A stretch of DNA of 64,000 nucleotides from Atribacter laminatus (GTDB lineage: Bacteria; Atribacterota; Atribacteria; Atribacterales; Atribacteraceae): assembly GCF_015775515.1 (NCBI RefSeq), contig NZ_CP065383.1:372001-436000 (forward strand), given 5' to 3'. Shown piece after piece: positions 1-8,731 of this stretch. Within the stretch, counting starts at the first letter, position 1, and each line of letters starts with the position of its first letter. Both the position numbers and the translations under genes were made by a program. Below the pieces are notes generated by a model. It did no database searches and had not been told where the DNA came from. It saw only the letters and a list, made by a program, of their open reading frames with translations.

Positions 1-326
1 GCTCTTTTTAATCTTGTGATAAGCGGTCCGGTGACCAAAAAAGAAGCTCTCATTTTTCGTATTAATTCGTAAGGAGCATCTGATTTTATGAGAGAGTCAG
101 GAAAAATTTGAAAGGTCCCTTCAGCCAACTTCTCGATTTTGACTCCTAACCCTTGAAGAACCAAAATCATGGTATTTACATCTAATAAATCAGGAATATT
201 CCTAATAATGGAGGGTGTCTCACTTAAAAGTGTTGCGGCAAGAATAGGAAGTGCTGCATTTTTAGAACCGCCAATTTCTACTAAACCTGCTAAAGGATTT
301 CCACCGTTGATTACAAACTTTTCCAC
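1..326 (-). CDS. murA: UDP-N-acetylglucosamine 1-carboxyvinyltransferase (MurA), N-terminal part, cut by window edge
   Basis: This is the N-terminal 108 or so residues of the enzyme that transfers enolpyruvate from PEP to UDP-GlcNAc, the first committed step of peptidoglycan synthesis in the cytoplasm. The reading frame opens with EKFVINGGNPLAGLVEIGG followed by SKNAALPILAA, the start typical of MurA, where the Lys-Asn pair helps bind substrate. The later RKMRASFLVTGPL stretch is also family-typical. I place the start at a GTG at 326 because AAGGAG lies just upstream at the right distance and no ATG fits. The gene follows topB on the same strand. The C-terminal catalytic part lies outside the window, so completeness cannot be judged. 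Confidence 0.9.
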   Translation of the reverse strand, partial: MEKFVINGGNPLAGLVEIGGSKNAALPILAATLLSETPSIIRNIPDLLDVNTMILVLQGLGVKIEKLAEGTFQIFPDSLIKSDAPYELIRKMRASFLVTGPLITRLKR

Positions 327-350
327 GCCTATTCTCCTTTTCAATCCAGA

Positions 351-375
351 CGCATTTTCATTTTAGAAAAATGCG
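351..375 (-). promoter_or_regulatory. Hairpin in the leader immediately upstream of murA
   Basis: CGCATTTT and AAAATGCG form an 8-bp inverted repeat with a 9-nt loop, about 25 nt upstream of the murA start. It has no clear U-run on the murA strand, so it is not a standard terminator. A role in the murA leader is only a guess. Confidence 0.25.
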
Positions 376-479
376 CCCCTTGAATGCTCCTTTTTTTAGT
401 TGTTTATAATCAGATACTTGTAATATTATATCTTATTCTCAATCACATTTTTTATTAATTATAATCTCTTTTTACCTTC

Positions 480-2624
480 TCATTTTGAGCTTTTTTCCTC
501 AAGCGTTGAAACCGAATCATTCTTCTTTTTTTGGGTTGGTGAGTTAAATTCAAATCCAATTTTCCCACCTTCCTGGAGAATCAACCGTGCTTTAAAAAAT
601 TTCCCCTTCTTGGATTTAAAACCTGAAATAACATCTGTTCTTCCTTGAGTAATGAGTTTTTGAGCCTGGCTACGGGTAATGGTTTTCCCCAAAATTTTTT
701 TCCATAAAGTAAAAGGACACCCTTCTTTCCATTGAATACAGGCAAAAGCGCTTCGGTTTTCCTGAACTGGCGAACCACATATTGGACAAGAACCAACATT
801 GCTGTTCATTTTGGCCCTTTCACCATTATCTGGTTTTTCTTTAACCTTGGCTACAATCTCCTCGGTCAATTTTTTGATTTCATTTATAAATTCTTTTCGA
901 GAAAATTGTCCCTTTTCTATTAAAATGAGTTTCTTTTCCCACTGGCCAGTTAATTGAGGGGAAGCCAACTCAATAACTGGAATACTTTCAACTAAATTAA
1001 TAAGTTCAATCCCCTTTGGAGAAGGAATTAAAGTTTTCCCTTCCCTTTCTAAATATCCAACCTCGATTAATCGCTCTATTATTGCAGCTCGGGTAGCAGG
1101 GGTACCCAACCCCGACTCTTTCATAATATCCTGCAACTCTTCGTCTTCAACAAATTTTCCTGCTCCCTCCATTGCAGAAAGAAGAGATGCTTCGGTATAC
1201 CGTGGTGGTGCTTTGGTTTCTTTTTCTTCAACCCAAACTTTTTCGGTTTTCACCGCTGTTCCAACTTCGGCTTCTGGAAGATATTCCGACTCTTCGGATC
1301 CGGCTTCTTTACCGTAAACTTTTCTCCACCCTGGCTCAACCAACACTTTCGATTTACTAATAAAATTCTCATTTTCCACCTGAGTTTTAATTCGTCTCTG
1401 AGCCCATATTGCTTCGGGATAAAAAACCGAAAGAAATCGCTTGCAAATAAGATCCATAATTTTTTGATCATCTCGTCCCAGAGTATCCCAATCAATTTTT
1501 TCTCCGGTCGGTATGATGGCATGATGATCAGATACCCGGCTATTATCAAAAACTCTTCTATCTTTTAATGCCTTTTTTGAGTCAAAAGGGTCTTGGGTCA
1601 ATTCATCAAAACCGCATTTTCGAAGCATATTCCATCCCGTTGTCACCTGGTCGACCAAATCATTAGAAAGATATCGGGAATCGGTTCGTGGATAAGTAAT
1701 CAGTTTGCGAGCTTCATAGAGTTTTTGGGCTGAATTAAGAGTTCTTTTGGCAGAAAAACCAAATATTTTATTGGCATCACGCTGTAGTTCAGTAAGGTCA
1801 TAAAGAAGGGGATGCTGTTCTTTGGTTTTTTTATCAGAATACTCTATCACTTTACCATTTTTCCCTTGAACTTTTTGCTCAATTTGTAAAGCTTGCTGTT
1901 GATCGTAAACTCGGTCTTCACCATCAATCCATTTTCCTAGATAAGCCCCTTGAGGTGAAGAAAATTCAGCAAAAATTTCCCAATAGGGAGTTGGTTTGAA
2001 GTTTTGAATTTCTTTTTCACGTAAGACTAAAATCGCTAAGGTTGGTGTCTGAACTCTTCCAACCGACAACAGAATTTTAAAACGAGCAGTAAATACCCGG
2101 GTTCCATTTATTCCCATCAACCAATCGCTTTCCGATCGACATTTGGCTGCTTCTGCAAGTAATTCCAGTCTCTCTCCTGGTAGGAGATTGTTAAATGATT
2201 GACGAATAGCAGGAGCAGTCATTGATGAAAGCCAAAGTCTCTTAAACGGTTTTTGAGATCCGGTAAATTCATAAATATATCTAAAAATGAGCTCTCCTTC
2301 CCTTCCCGCATCACATCCATTTATAATTTCTTCAACATCGTCTGATTCAATGAGATCTTTGATTATTTTGATTCTTTTCTCGTTTTTCTTAATAGGCTTT
2401 AAAAGAAATTTATCAGGAAGAATGGGAAGAAGGTTTAATCTCCATACCTTAAATCTTTTTTCATAATCTTCAGGTTCAGCTAAAGTAATAAGATGGCCTA
2501 TTGCCCAGGTAATATAAAATTTCTCGCTTTCTAAGTACTCTTTTCGATTGGTAAATTTCCCTAAAACTTTTGCTATATCTTTTGCGACACTCGGTTTTTC
2601 AGTAATAATTAGAGTTTTACCCAT
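480..2624 (-). CDS. topB: DNA topoisomerase III (type IA)
   Basis: A type IA topoisomerase that cuts one DNA strand through a 5'-phosphotyrosine link and decatenates or relaxes negatively supercoiled DNA. The 714 residues begin with the TOPRIM domain (GKTLIITEKPSVAKDIAKVL), continue with the acidic DAGREGELIFRYIY motif near residue 105, and carry the active-site tyrosine in the ITYPRTDSRY motif at about residue 311. The C-terminus has a CPICGSPV...C zinc-ribbon-like module followed by a topoisomerase C-terminal repeat. Length and order match TopB rather than TopA. The ATG start has a GAGGTAAAG ribosome site. murA lies downstream on the same strand. Confidence 0.95.
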   Translation of the reverse strand: MGKTLIITEKPSVAKDIAKVLGKFTNRKEYLESEKFYITWAIGHLITLAEPEDYEKRFKVWRLNLLPILPDKFLLKPIKKNEKRIKIIKDLIESDDVEEIINGCDAGREGELIFRYIYEFTGSQKPFKRLWLSSMTAPAIRQSFNNLLPGERLELLAEAAKCRSESDWLMGINGTRVFTARFKILLSVGRVQTPTLAILVLREKEIQNFKPTPYWEIFAEFSSPQGAYLGKWIDGEDRVYDQQQALQIEQKVQGKNGKVIEYSDKKTKEQHPLLYDLTELQRDANKIFGFSAKRTLNSAQKLYEARKLITYPRTDSRYLSNDLVDQVTTGWNMLRKCGFDELTQDPFDSKKALKDRRVFDNSRVSDHHAIIPTGEKIDWDTLGRDDQKIMDLICKRFLSVFYPEAIWAQRRIKTQVENENFISKSKVLVEPGWRKVYGKEAGSEESEYLPEAEVGTAVKTEKVWVEEKETKAPPRYTEASLLSAMEGAGKFVEDEELQDIMKESGLGTPATRAAIIERLIEVGYLEREGKTLIPSPKGIELINLVESIPVIELASPQLTGQWEKKLILIEKGQFSRKEFINEIKKLTEEIVAKVKEKPDNGERAKMNSNVGSCPICGSPVQENRSAFACIQWKEGCPFTLWKKILGKTITRSQAQKLITQGRTDVISGFKSKKGKFFKARLILQEGGKIGFEFNSPTQKKKNDSVSTLEEKSSK

Positions 2625-2724
2625 ACTTTACCTCGATTCCTATATAAAAAAATATATTTAACAAAGATTCCGATCCTCTCATCTTTTAACACAATCGAGC
2701 GCTGGAAATCTGTGTCATTCTTAA

Positions 2725-2743
2725 AAAAATGGAATCCATTTTT
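2725..2743 (-). terminator. Weak hairpin terminator after the fumarase genes
   Basis: AAAAATGG and CCATTTTT flank a 3-nt loop, with a T-run following on the minus strand. It lies about 110 nt past the fumarase beta stop and before topB. The stem is short and AT-rich, so this is a tentative call. Confidence 0.35.
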
Positions 2744-2853
2744 AAAAATATTAAAATTCCTTTTTTCAGCAAACTCTGGGTAGGTATTATATTGGACTGG
2801 TGTATATCCGTCAAATCATTCACTGATCAAAAACAGTAAGATAGCTGGGCTCT

Positions 2854-3450
2854 TTAAAGAGATAGCTCTGATCCCCAATCTATAAGGTTGACTCTACGAT
2901 GGTGAATTTTTCCCGATTCAAAAAGATCTCCCCCATAACTATCATAGGCAACTAACAGTGGTAAATCCCGAACCCAAAGCCGAATTAAAGCTTGAGCTCC
3001 TAAGTCTTCGTATCCCAACAAATCGGAGCGAACAACAAAGCTGGATAAATAGGCCGCTGCTCCACCGCAAGTAATAAAATAGACTGAATTGTATTTTTCC
3101 AGAAGTTTTTTTATTCCTGAGCTTCGTTCACCTTTACCAATAGTTGACCTCAAACCTCTTTGAAGGAAATATTCCAAAAATTGATCCATACGGCTTGACG
3201 TTGTTGGCCCAACCGAACCCACAACTTTTCCTGGTGGCGTCGGGCTTGGACCAGCATAATAAAAAGTGGAATTCATTAAAGAAAAAGGGAGCTCTGATCC
3301 CGACTTGATATCAGCAATCATACGACGATGTGTCGCATCACGAGCACAATATATTTCTCCATTCAACAACACCTTATCGCCGCTATGTAAGATTAAAACA
3401 TCATCTATGCTCAAAGGTGTTTTCAAGATATATTCATTGACATTTTTCAT
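2854..3450 (-). CDS. Fumarate hydratase, beta subunit (class I, Fe-S)
   Basis: C-terminal subunit of the two-part oxygen-sensitive class I fumarase, which interconverts fumarate and malate. The 198-residue protein has the family's CARDATHRRM segment, the YAGPSPTPPGKVVGSVGPTT segment and a GGAAAYL loop. I start at the ATG at 3450 (MKNVNEYILKTPL) rather than at upstream codons, because the alpha-subunit stop is six bases upstream and its TGGTGA supplies the ribosome site. Malic enzyme, alpha and beta genes are tightly packed in that order, so they are probably one operon. A tartrate dehydratase of the same family cannot be excluded from sequence, but the malic enzyme neighbour favours fumarase. 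Confidence 0.88.
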   Translation of the reverse strand: MKNVNEYILKTPLSIDDVLILHSGDKVLLNGEIYCARDATHRRMIADIKSGSELPFSLMNSTFYYAGPSPTPPGKVVGSVGPTTSSRMDQFLEYFLQRGLRSTIGKGERSSGIKKLLEKYNSVYFITCGGAAAYLSSFVVRSDLLGYEDLGAQALIRLWVRDLPLLVAYDSYGGDLFESGKIHHRRVNLIDWGSELSL

Positions 3451-3455
3451 TTCGA

Positions 3456-4301
3456 TCACCAAGATAACATCTTTTGACGAAAAACATGACAGGAGCAAAC
3501 CATCCCAACCGGAAGGCTGGCTATATGAGATGGATGGCTCTCAATACGAACCTCTAAACAAGTCATCTTCCCTCCTACTCCTTGAGGACCTATGCCGAGT
3601 TGGTTAATTTCATTTTTCCATTGTTCTTCCCATTGATGGTATTCTTTACATCGATTGGGCGTTCCCAAGGGTCGCCCAAGGGCACGGGAAGCAAGATACA
3701 TAGCGTAAGCGGCATTTCCTCCAATCCCAATACCAACAATAAGTGGTGGACAGGCTCGACTGGCGTTTTTATCCAGCTCTTGCAAGACAAATTTTTTTAT
3801 TTCATCCGAGGCAATTCCTGGAGTCATCATTTTTAAGGCACTAATATTATCGCACCCACCACCTTTAATCAGAAGATTAACACGAAACTCGTTGCCAGAA
3901 GTTTGTTGAATAAATACAATTCCAGGCGTATTATCTCCTGTGTTCTTCCCGATTAAGGGGTCAGATAAAATTGACTTTCGGAAATAGCTTTTTTGATAGG
4001 CTCGACGGATTGCTTCATTCAAAGCCTCTTGAAAGGTTCCCCCTGTCAACACAACTTCAATACCAATTGATACTTCTGCCATAACCATACCAGTATCCTG
4101 GCAAAGAGGAAGGCACTCTTCTTGGGCAATTACATAGTTTTCTAATATTTCGGAAAACATTTCACGAGCGGGATCGCTTTTTTCCTGAGTTAGTGCTCCC
4201 ATCATGCAATTTTGTAGTTTCTCTGGACTCTTTATATTCATCTCTATCAAAGCGCTTTCCAAAGGCGATATCAGCTCTTCGTGCGAAATATATTTCATCA
4301 T
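3456..4301 (-). CDS. Fumarate hydratase, alpha subunit (class I, Fe-S)
   Basis: Catalytic Fe-S subunit of the two-part class I fumarase. Over 281 residues it shows the expected cysteines: CQDTGM near residue 65, GGCDN with the preceding LLIKGGG near 150, and a third in ACPPLIVGIGIGG near 185. These normally hold the 4Fe-4S cluster that activates water. The start ATG overlaps the malic-enzyme stop (ATGATGA), which implies translational coupling. Partner gene is immediately downstream. The enzyme should convert fumarate to malate for the adjacent malic enzyme or run in reverse toward fumarate reduction; direction is inference. Confidence 0.9.
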   Translation of the reverse strand: MMKYISHEELISPLESALIEMNIKSPEKLQNCMMGALTQEKSDPAREMFSEILENYVIAQEECLPLCQDTGMVMAEVSIGIEVVLTGGTFQEALNEAIRRAYQKSYFRKSILSDPLIGKNTGDNTPGIVFIQQTSGNEFRVNLLIKGGGCDNISALKMMTPGIASDEIKKFVLQELDKNASRACPPLIVGIGIGGNAAYAMYLASRALGRPLGTPNRCKEYHQWEEQWKNEINQLGIGPQGVGGKMTCLEVRIESHPSHIASLPVGMVCSCHVFRQKMLSW

Positions 4302-5632
4302 TGCTTCTCCTGAGGAAGAGGAATATAATCTAATTTTACTAAATCTTTCACCATATCCTGGGCTCTCTGGATAATTTTCTCAACTTCTTTCCGAAGTTCA
4401 TTAAAATCTTTCTTTTTCTGTGCATGATTTTGTTCAACAGCAACCTGGGCAACTGCTAAAGCCTCTTCAATGAACAACTGCCATTCTTCCATACTGGGAA
4501 TTATATAATCTGGATGGAGTCCTCTTTTCTGCGCAAATCGATAAATAGCCTTGGAAGCTGCTATGCACATATCGTCATTAATGCATGCTGATTGAACCGA
4601 AAGAATACCTCGAAATAATCCCGGGAATCCCAATGAATTATTCACTTGATTCGGGAAATCCGATCGTCCAGTCGCAACAATTTTAGCTCCAGCTTCCTTC
4701 GCTTCCCAAGGCCATATTTCCGGATTCGGATTGGCACAAGCAAATACAATGGCATCTTTTTCCATGGTTTGAATCCATTCTGGTTTGATTACACCAGGAC
4801 CCGGTGTCGACAAGGCTATAAGCAAGTCACGATTGGCGATTGCTTCAGCTTTTCCACCTTTTAAGTTATCACCATTGGTCATTTGGCACAGCTCCCATTT
4901 CCAGGGATGATTTTCTTCCAAATCCTTTCTTTCTCGATGAAGCGTCCCACTTCGATCGCAGAGGACAATGTTTTCGGCAAGAACTCCAGCTTTTATAAGC
5001 AAATGAGCAATTCGGATATTTGATGCACCTGCCCCTACCAATGCAACTCGAATTTTATCCAAGGGTTTTTGTACAACTTCAACTGCTCCCAATACCCCCG
5101 CAACCGTCACTAAGGCAGTTCCCTGTTGATCATCATGCCAAACCGGTATTTTCATACTTTTTTGTAAAGTCTCTAAAACAGTAAAACACTCCGGTTGCGA
5201 TATGTCTTCTAGATTAATCCCTCCAAAACTCGGTTCAAGAGATTGGACAATTTGTATTAATTCTTCGGTGTTTTGAGTCTTCAAGCAGAGCGGCCAAGAA
5301 TCAACTCCTCCTAAATAACGAAATAAAAGTGATTTTCCTTCCATAACCGGCATTGCAGCTTCTGGACCAATATTTCCCAAGCCTAAAACTCTTGTTCCAT
5401 TCGAAACCACCGCCACAGTGTTCCATCGATTGGTGTATTCATAGGAGAGCTTAGGATCACCTACTATTGCTTTGCACACTTCGGCAACTCCTGGAGTATA
5501 CCATATGGCAAAATCATGGTAGGACCTTACCGGACATTTTAAATTCATTTCTATCTTCCCATGATAAAACTCATGAAGCTTCATCGCTTCTATTAATGGT
5601 TGATTCAATTCCATCTCGGTTTTCTTTTGCAT
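4298..5632 (-). CDS. Malic enzyme (malate dehydrogenase, oxaloacetate-decarboxylating)
   Basis: Oxidatively decarboxylates malate to pyruvate and CO2 with reduction of NAD(P). The 444 residues carry the malic N-terminal motif YTPGVAEVCKAI near residue 47, the SNGTRVLGLGNIGPEAAMPV segment with the metal/malate site, the VWHDDQQGTALV motif, and a Rossmann NAD-binding GAGASNIRIAHLL near 200. The length matches the short bacterial NAD-type enzymes that lack a phosphotransacetylase tail. The start has AAGGAGACCTCAA ahead of it. It is the first gene of the malic enzyme-fumarase unit. Coenzyme preference is not determined here. Confidence 0.93.
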   Translation of the reverse strand: MQKKTEMELNQPLIEAMKLHEFYHGKIEMNLKCPVRSYHDFAIWYTPGVAEVCKAIVGDPKLSYEYTNRWNTVAVVSNGTRVLGLGNIGPEAAMPVMEGKSLLFRYLGGVDSWPLCLKTQNTEELIQIVQSLEPSFGGINLEDISQPECFTVLETLQKSMKIPVWHDDQQGTALVTVAGVLGAVEVVQKPLDKIRVALVGAGASNIRIAHLLIKAGVLAENIVLCDRSGTLHRERKDLEENHPWKWELCQMTNGDNLKGGKAEAIANRDLLIALSTPGPGVIKPEWIQTMEKDAIVFACANPNPEIWPWEAKEAGAKIVATGRSDFPNQVNNSLGFPGLFRGILSVQSACINDDMCIAASKAIYRFAQKRGLHPDYIIPSMEEWQLFIEEALAVAQVAVEQNHAQKKKDFNELRKEVEKIIQRAQDMVKDLVKLDYIPLPQEKQ

Positions 5633-5688
5633 TTGAGGTCTCCTTATTTAAAGTCTATTCTTGAAAAACAGCAATGAGCAAAATAGGC

Positions 5689-5912
5689 GTCATCCTGAGG
5701 CTTCGTTTTTCGAAGCCGTGAGGATCTCATCCTTTTAATTTTTTCTTCCTTTGGTTAAAGGCCGAGGCTTTTTTCTTGAGTTTCTCGCTACCAAAATACA
5801 TCAATTCTTAATTTTTTTTCGACTCACGTATCACTTCTCACGACTCAATGTTTTTAGGAATGATATTGCCACGTCGTTCAACCAAAAAACGGTTGGGTAT
5901 CCTGCAATGACG
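5689..5912. repeat. Mosaic intergenic repeat, locus 1 (modules A and B)
   Basis: Within the 582-bp gap 5633-6215, bases 5689-5730 hold module A (GTCATCCTGAG ... CGTGAGGATCTCAT, with an internal CTTCG...CGAAG hairpin), and 5863-5912 hold module B (ATTGCCACGTCGTT ... CTGCAATGACG). The same modules recur near 14.9, 36.1 and 59.3 kb. The rest of the gap shows no gene I can support apart from the ribosome site for the gene at 6216. Confidence 0.75.
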
Positions 5913-6215
5913 ATTTTAGATAGATATTTCCTTCATCGTCTAGAGACGCTATAAGCATTTTGCACCATTCATTCATTTATTCACTTAACGATTTTCCCTC
6001 ATATTCATACAACTCTATTGGGAAATTTTACTACCATAATAATAGGCAGTGGTCAAAACATTCGCAAGAGTTCTTCACCGCTAAATTCTATCATCAATTT
6101 AAATTGTTATATTCTAATATGAGTCTACCATTAATTGAAGTAGGTTTTCATCTCCTTTTAAATCTGGTAGTATTGAGAGAAATTTGAAAAAATTAGTAAT
6201 AGGAGGAAATAGAGT

Positions 6216-6653
6216 ATGCCAGAAGCAACTGAATACCATCAACAGGGATTTAATTGTTGTGAGTCAACATTATTGGGATTGTGCGATCATTTAGGAAAAA
6301 CCTGCCATTTCTTCCCTCGGTTGGCAACCGGTTTTGGGGGTGGGTTAGGTCATACCGGTGATGTCTGTGGGGCTATAACCGGTTCAATTATGGCATTGGG
6401 TTTAGAATTCGGGCGTGACCAGGGGAATGATAAAAAAACCCGGGACGATCTCTATTTATTAGTAGAGCATTTCATAAATGATGTAAAAAAAGAATTAGGA
6501 GCCATAGATTGCATTGATTTAATTGGTGTTCCCATGAATACTGAAGAAGGATTAAATGAGTATCGAAAAAATAATATGCACTTAAAATGCCGAGAATTCA
6601 TTAAAACCATATCCCAAATAGCTAAAGAATATCTCGACCAAAATCGTCATTAA
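6216..6653 (+). CDS. C_GCAxxG_C_C family protein (putative redox protein)
   Basis: A 145-residue member of the small cysteine-rich family often named C_GCAxxG_C_C. The pattern is visible: FNCCESTLLGLC near residue 14, ATGFGGGLGHTGDVCGAITG near residues 40-60, and single cysteines in DCIDLIG near 105 and KCREFI near 127. The conserved cysteines suggest metal or redox chemistry, but no reaction is established. The ATG follows AGGAGGAAATAGAGT. The next gene begins about 12 bases downstream of the stop, so the two are likely cotranscribed with a radical-SAM gene. Confidence 0.8.
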   Translation: MPEATEYHQQGFNCCESTLLGLCDHLGKTCHFFPRLATGFGGGLGHTGDVCGAITGSIMALGLEFGRDQGNDKKTRDDLYLLVEHFINDVKKELGAIDCIDLIGVPMNTEEGLNEYRKNNMHLKCREFIKTISQIAKEYLDQNRH

Positions 6654-6664
6654 CCAAACTATTT

Positions 6665-7872
6665 ATGGAGAAATATCCAGTATTTGTCTATTATCCGACC
6701 AAAAATAAAAATAGTTTGAACATCCTAATAGGAGCATTACAAAATCATCCCTCATGGAACCAGCTTCAGTTTTTTTTTGTTCAAAAGAGGTTGAACTATT
6801 CTCTGCTCTCACTCATCACCAATCTGGTTTAATATTGATATCAGTTATGACCCCTGATTGTGAACAAGTTCAACCTCTTTTAGTAAAGTGTAAATCCATT
6901 AATCCCCAAGTTAAAATTTGTCTTGGAGGTCCTCACATCTCGGCAGAACCAGAATTCTTCCAAGGTCTTGCTGATTGGATGGTTATAGGAGAAGCTGAAA
7001 ACCTCATTCAAGAGATAATTTCATGTGCTATAAATGATTTTTCCGTTATGAACCCGGTAATCCTTAAATCAAATCAGCGGGTTCATCTTGATCTCTATCC
7101 TCCCTCCCCTATTAAACTGGGAAAATATGGCTTCATCGAGATTACTCGCGGATGTCCCTATGGATGTTATTTCTGTCAGACAAGCTCGTTATTTGGAACC
7201 GATGTTCGACATCGCAGTCTTGAAGCCATATTTGAGTACTGCCGAGAAATGAAGAAAAAAAATTTGACTGATATCCGTTTCATCACGCCAAATGCTTTAG
7301 CTTATGATTCGATTGATGGACGATCTTTAAACCTGAATTCTCTTTTTTCCCTCTTAGAAGGGATTAAAAAAATTATTGGTGAGACCGGTCGAATTTTTTT
7401 TGGATCCTTCCCCTCCGAAATCCGTCCCGATTTTATCACTCTTGAGTCAATACAAATTTTAAAAAAATTTTCTGATAGTAAAACTCTGGTCTTTGGCGGA
7501 CAAACTGGGAGTAATCGGTTATTAAAAAACCTTCATCGAGGTCATTCTCGAGAACAGGTTTTTTCAGCGGTGGATCTGGCCATTCAAAATGGTTTCCAGG
7601 TAGCCGTCGATTTTATTTTTGGCCTCCCTGGTGAAAAAGAAGAAGATGAAAAAGAAACCGTTAAATCCATCCAGAAGCTTATAAAGCAAGGAGCAAAAAT
7701 TCACGCTCATTCTTTCCTTCCTCTTCCTGGAACTCGTTTATCTGATGCTCAACCTACAAGCATGTCAGCATTTTTGAGGCATTTTTTGGGGAAGATAGCC
7801 CGAGATGGTTTCCTCTTTGGACAGTGGCAAACCCAGGAAAAACTTGCTCAAATTATTAAAAGAGATTATTAA
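6665..7872 (+). CDS. B12-binding/radical-SAM protein, interrupted by an apparent frameshift in a T9 tract
   Basis: A cobalamin-binding-type domain (GGPHISAEPEFF, then WMVIGEAE) precedes a radical-SAM core with the CPYGCYFC cluster motif (CxxxCxxC, near residue 163 of the reconstructed protein) and a later IFGLPGEKEEDEKE motif. The open frame runs 6754-7872, but its first ATG has no ribosome site and its N-terminus is abnormal. An ATG at 6665 opens EKYPVFVYYPTKNKNS and gives a natural beginning; joining it to the main frame needs one extra T in the nine-T run at 6770-6778. This is either a sequencing error or a real slippage-prone mutation. The exact substrate is unknown. Confidence 0.8.
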
Positions 7873-7927
7873 ATTGAAAAACCTTCTCCTCTCATTAGCG
7901 GAACTTTTTTTCCAGGAGGAGAACACT

Positions 7928-8158
7928 CTATTCTATTTCAACAATAGCATCTATTGGTTTTAAAGTATGACCCTTCCGGTTTATTTCGCGAATAGCTTTT
8001 TCCAGTTTCTGCCTGGAAACCATAACAAAATGACCACATTTAACACATTTCATCCCAATATCAGCACCAATTCTGGTCACCTTCCATTGTTGGCTCCCAC
8101 AAGGATGGCTCTTTTTAAGAGTTAAAATGTCCTCAACTTCAATTTTAATGATTCCCAT
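7928..8158 (-). CDS. DUF951 family protein
   Basis: A 76-residue protein with the layout of DUF951: VEDILTLKKSHPCGSQQWKV, then RIGADIGMKC and CVKCGHFVMVSR. The CGS and CxxC residues could form a small metal site. Function is not known for the family. It lies downstream of the nitroreductase gene (18-bp gap) and is probably in the same transcript. No transmembrane segment is evident. Confidence 0.85.
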   Translation of the reverse strand: MGIIKIEVEDILTLKKSHPCGSQQWKVTRIGADIGMKCVKCGHFVMVSRQKLEKAIREINRKGHTLKPIDAIVEIE

Positions 8159-8176
8159 TCTTCTTCTGGTTGTTGT

Positions 8177-8692
8177 TTATTCAGAAAAGCTTTCCTGACA
8201 AATAATCCTTTCCACCGGTCTTCTTGAAGTCGGCGGAACAGTCTTTACTGGGTAACCAAGAGGCGTAATCGCCACAACTCTTACCACATGAGGAATGCTA
8301 CATATTTCCCGAATCTTATCTTCATCAAAATCTCCTATCCAGCAGGTACCCAGTCCTTTGTTCCAAGCCGATAATATTAAATGGGTCACAGCAATTGCCA
8401 AATCAACAGGCCAGCTTTCCATATATTTTCCAATATATCCACCTCTACCTATTGCACAGGCAACAACAATAACAGGAGCTTCTCCAATAAACTCTTGGCC
8501 GGCACATGCTTGAGCAATTAAACGTTTCTTTTTATCATTTCGAATCAAAATGAATTTCCATGGTTGGAGATTGTTAGCCGAGGGTGCCAATTGCACAGCT
8601 TCAAAGATCTCATTTAAATCTTGTTGGGATATTTCATCAGAACGATATTTTCGAATACTTCTGCGGTTCTTTATGATTTCCATAAGGTCCAT
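8177..8692 (-). CDS. Nitroreductase family protein
   Basis: FMN-dependent oxidoreductase of the nitroreductase fold, 171 residues. The N-terminal IIKNRRSIRKYRSDEIS supplies the phosphate-binding arginines, APSANNLQPWKFILI is the classic FMN loop near residue 38, and GLGTCWIGDFDEDKI with ITPLGYPV closes the site near 115-150. It is the shorter class found in anaerobes. The natural substrate is not predictable; NAD(P)H-linked reduction of nitro or other electrophilic compounds is the family theme. The DUF951 gene follows on the same strand. Confidence 0.9.
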   Translation of the reverse strand: MDLMEIIKNRRSIRKYRSDEISQQDLNEIFEAVQLAPSANNLQPWKFILIRNDKKKRLIAQACAGQEFIGEAPVIVVACAIGRGGYIGKYMESWPVDLAIAVTHLILSAWNKGLGTCWIGDFDEDKIREICSIPHVVRVVAITPLGYPVKTVPPTSRRPVERIICQESFSE

Positions 8693-8731
8693 AAAATCAA
8701 ACCTCCCTTATTGCTAATAATCTTGTTTCGA

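Noticed and set aside
169-366. Plus-strand open frame at the left edge
   Set aside because: It lies opposite murA, whose protein sequence is clear; the plus frame has no family features.
5751-6187. Two plus-strand frames in the gap before the C_GCAxxG_C_C gene
   Set aside because: They run through repeat modules, have no ribosome sites and show random-like composition.
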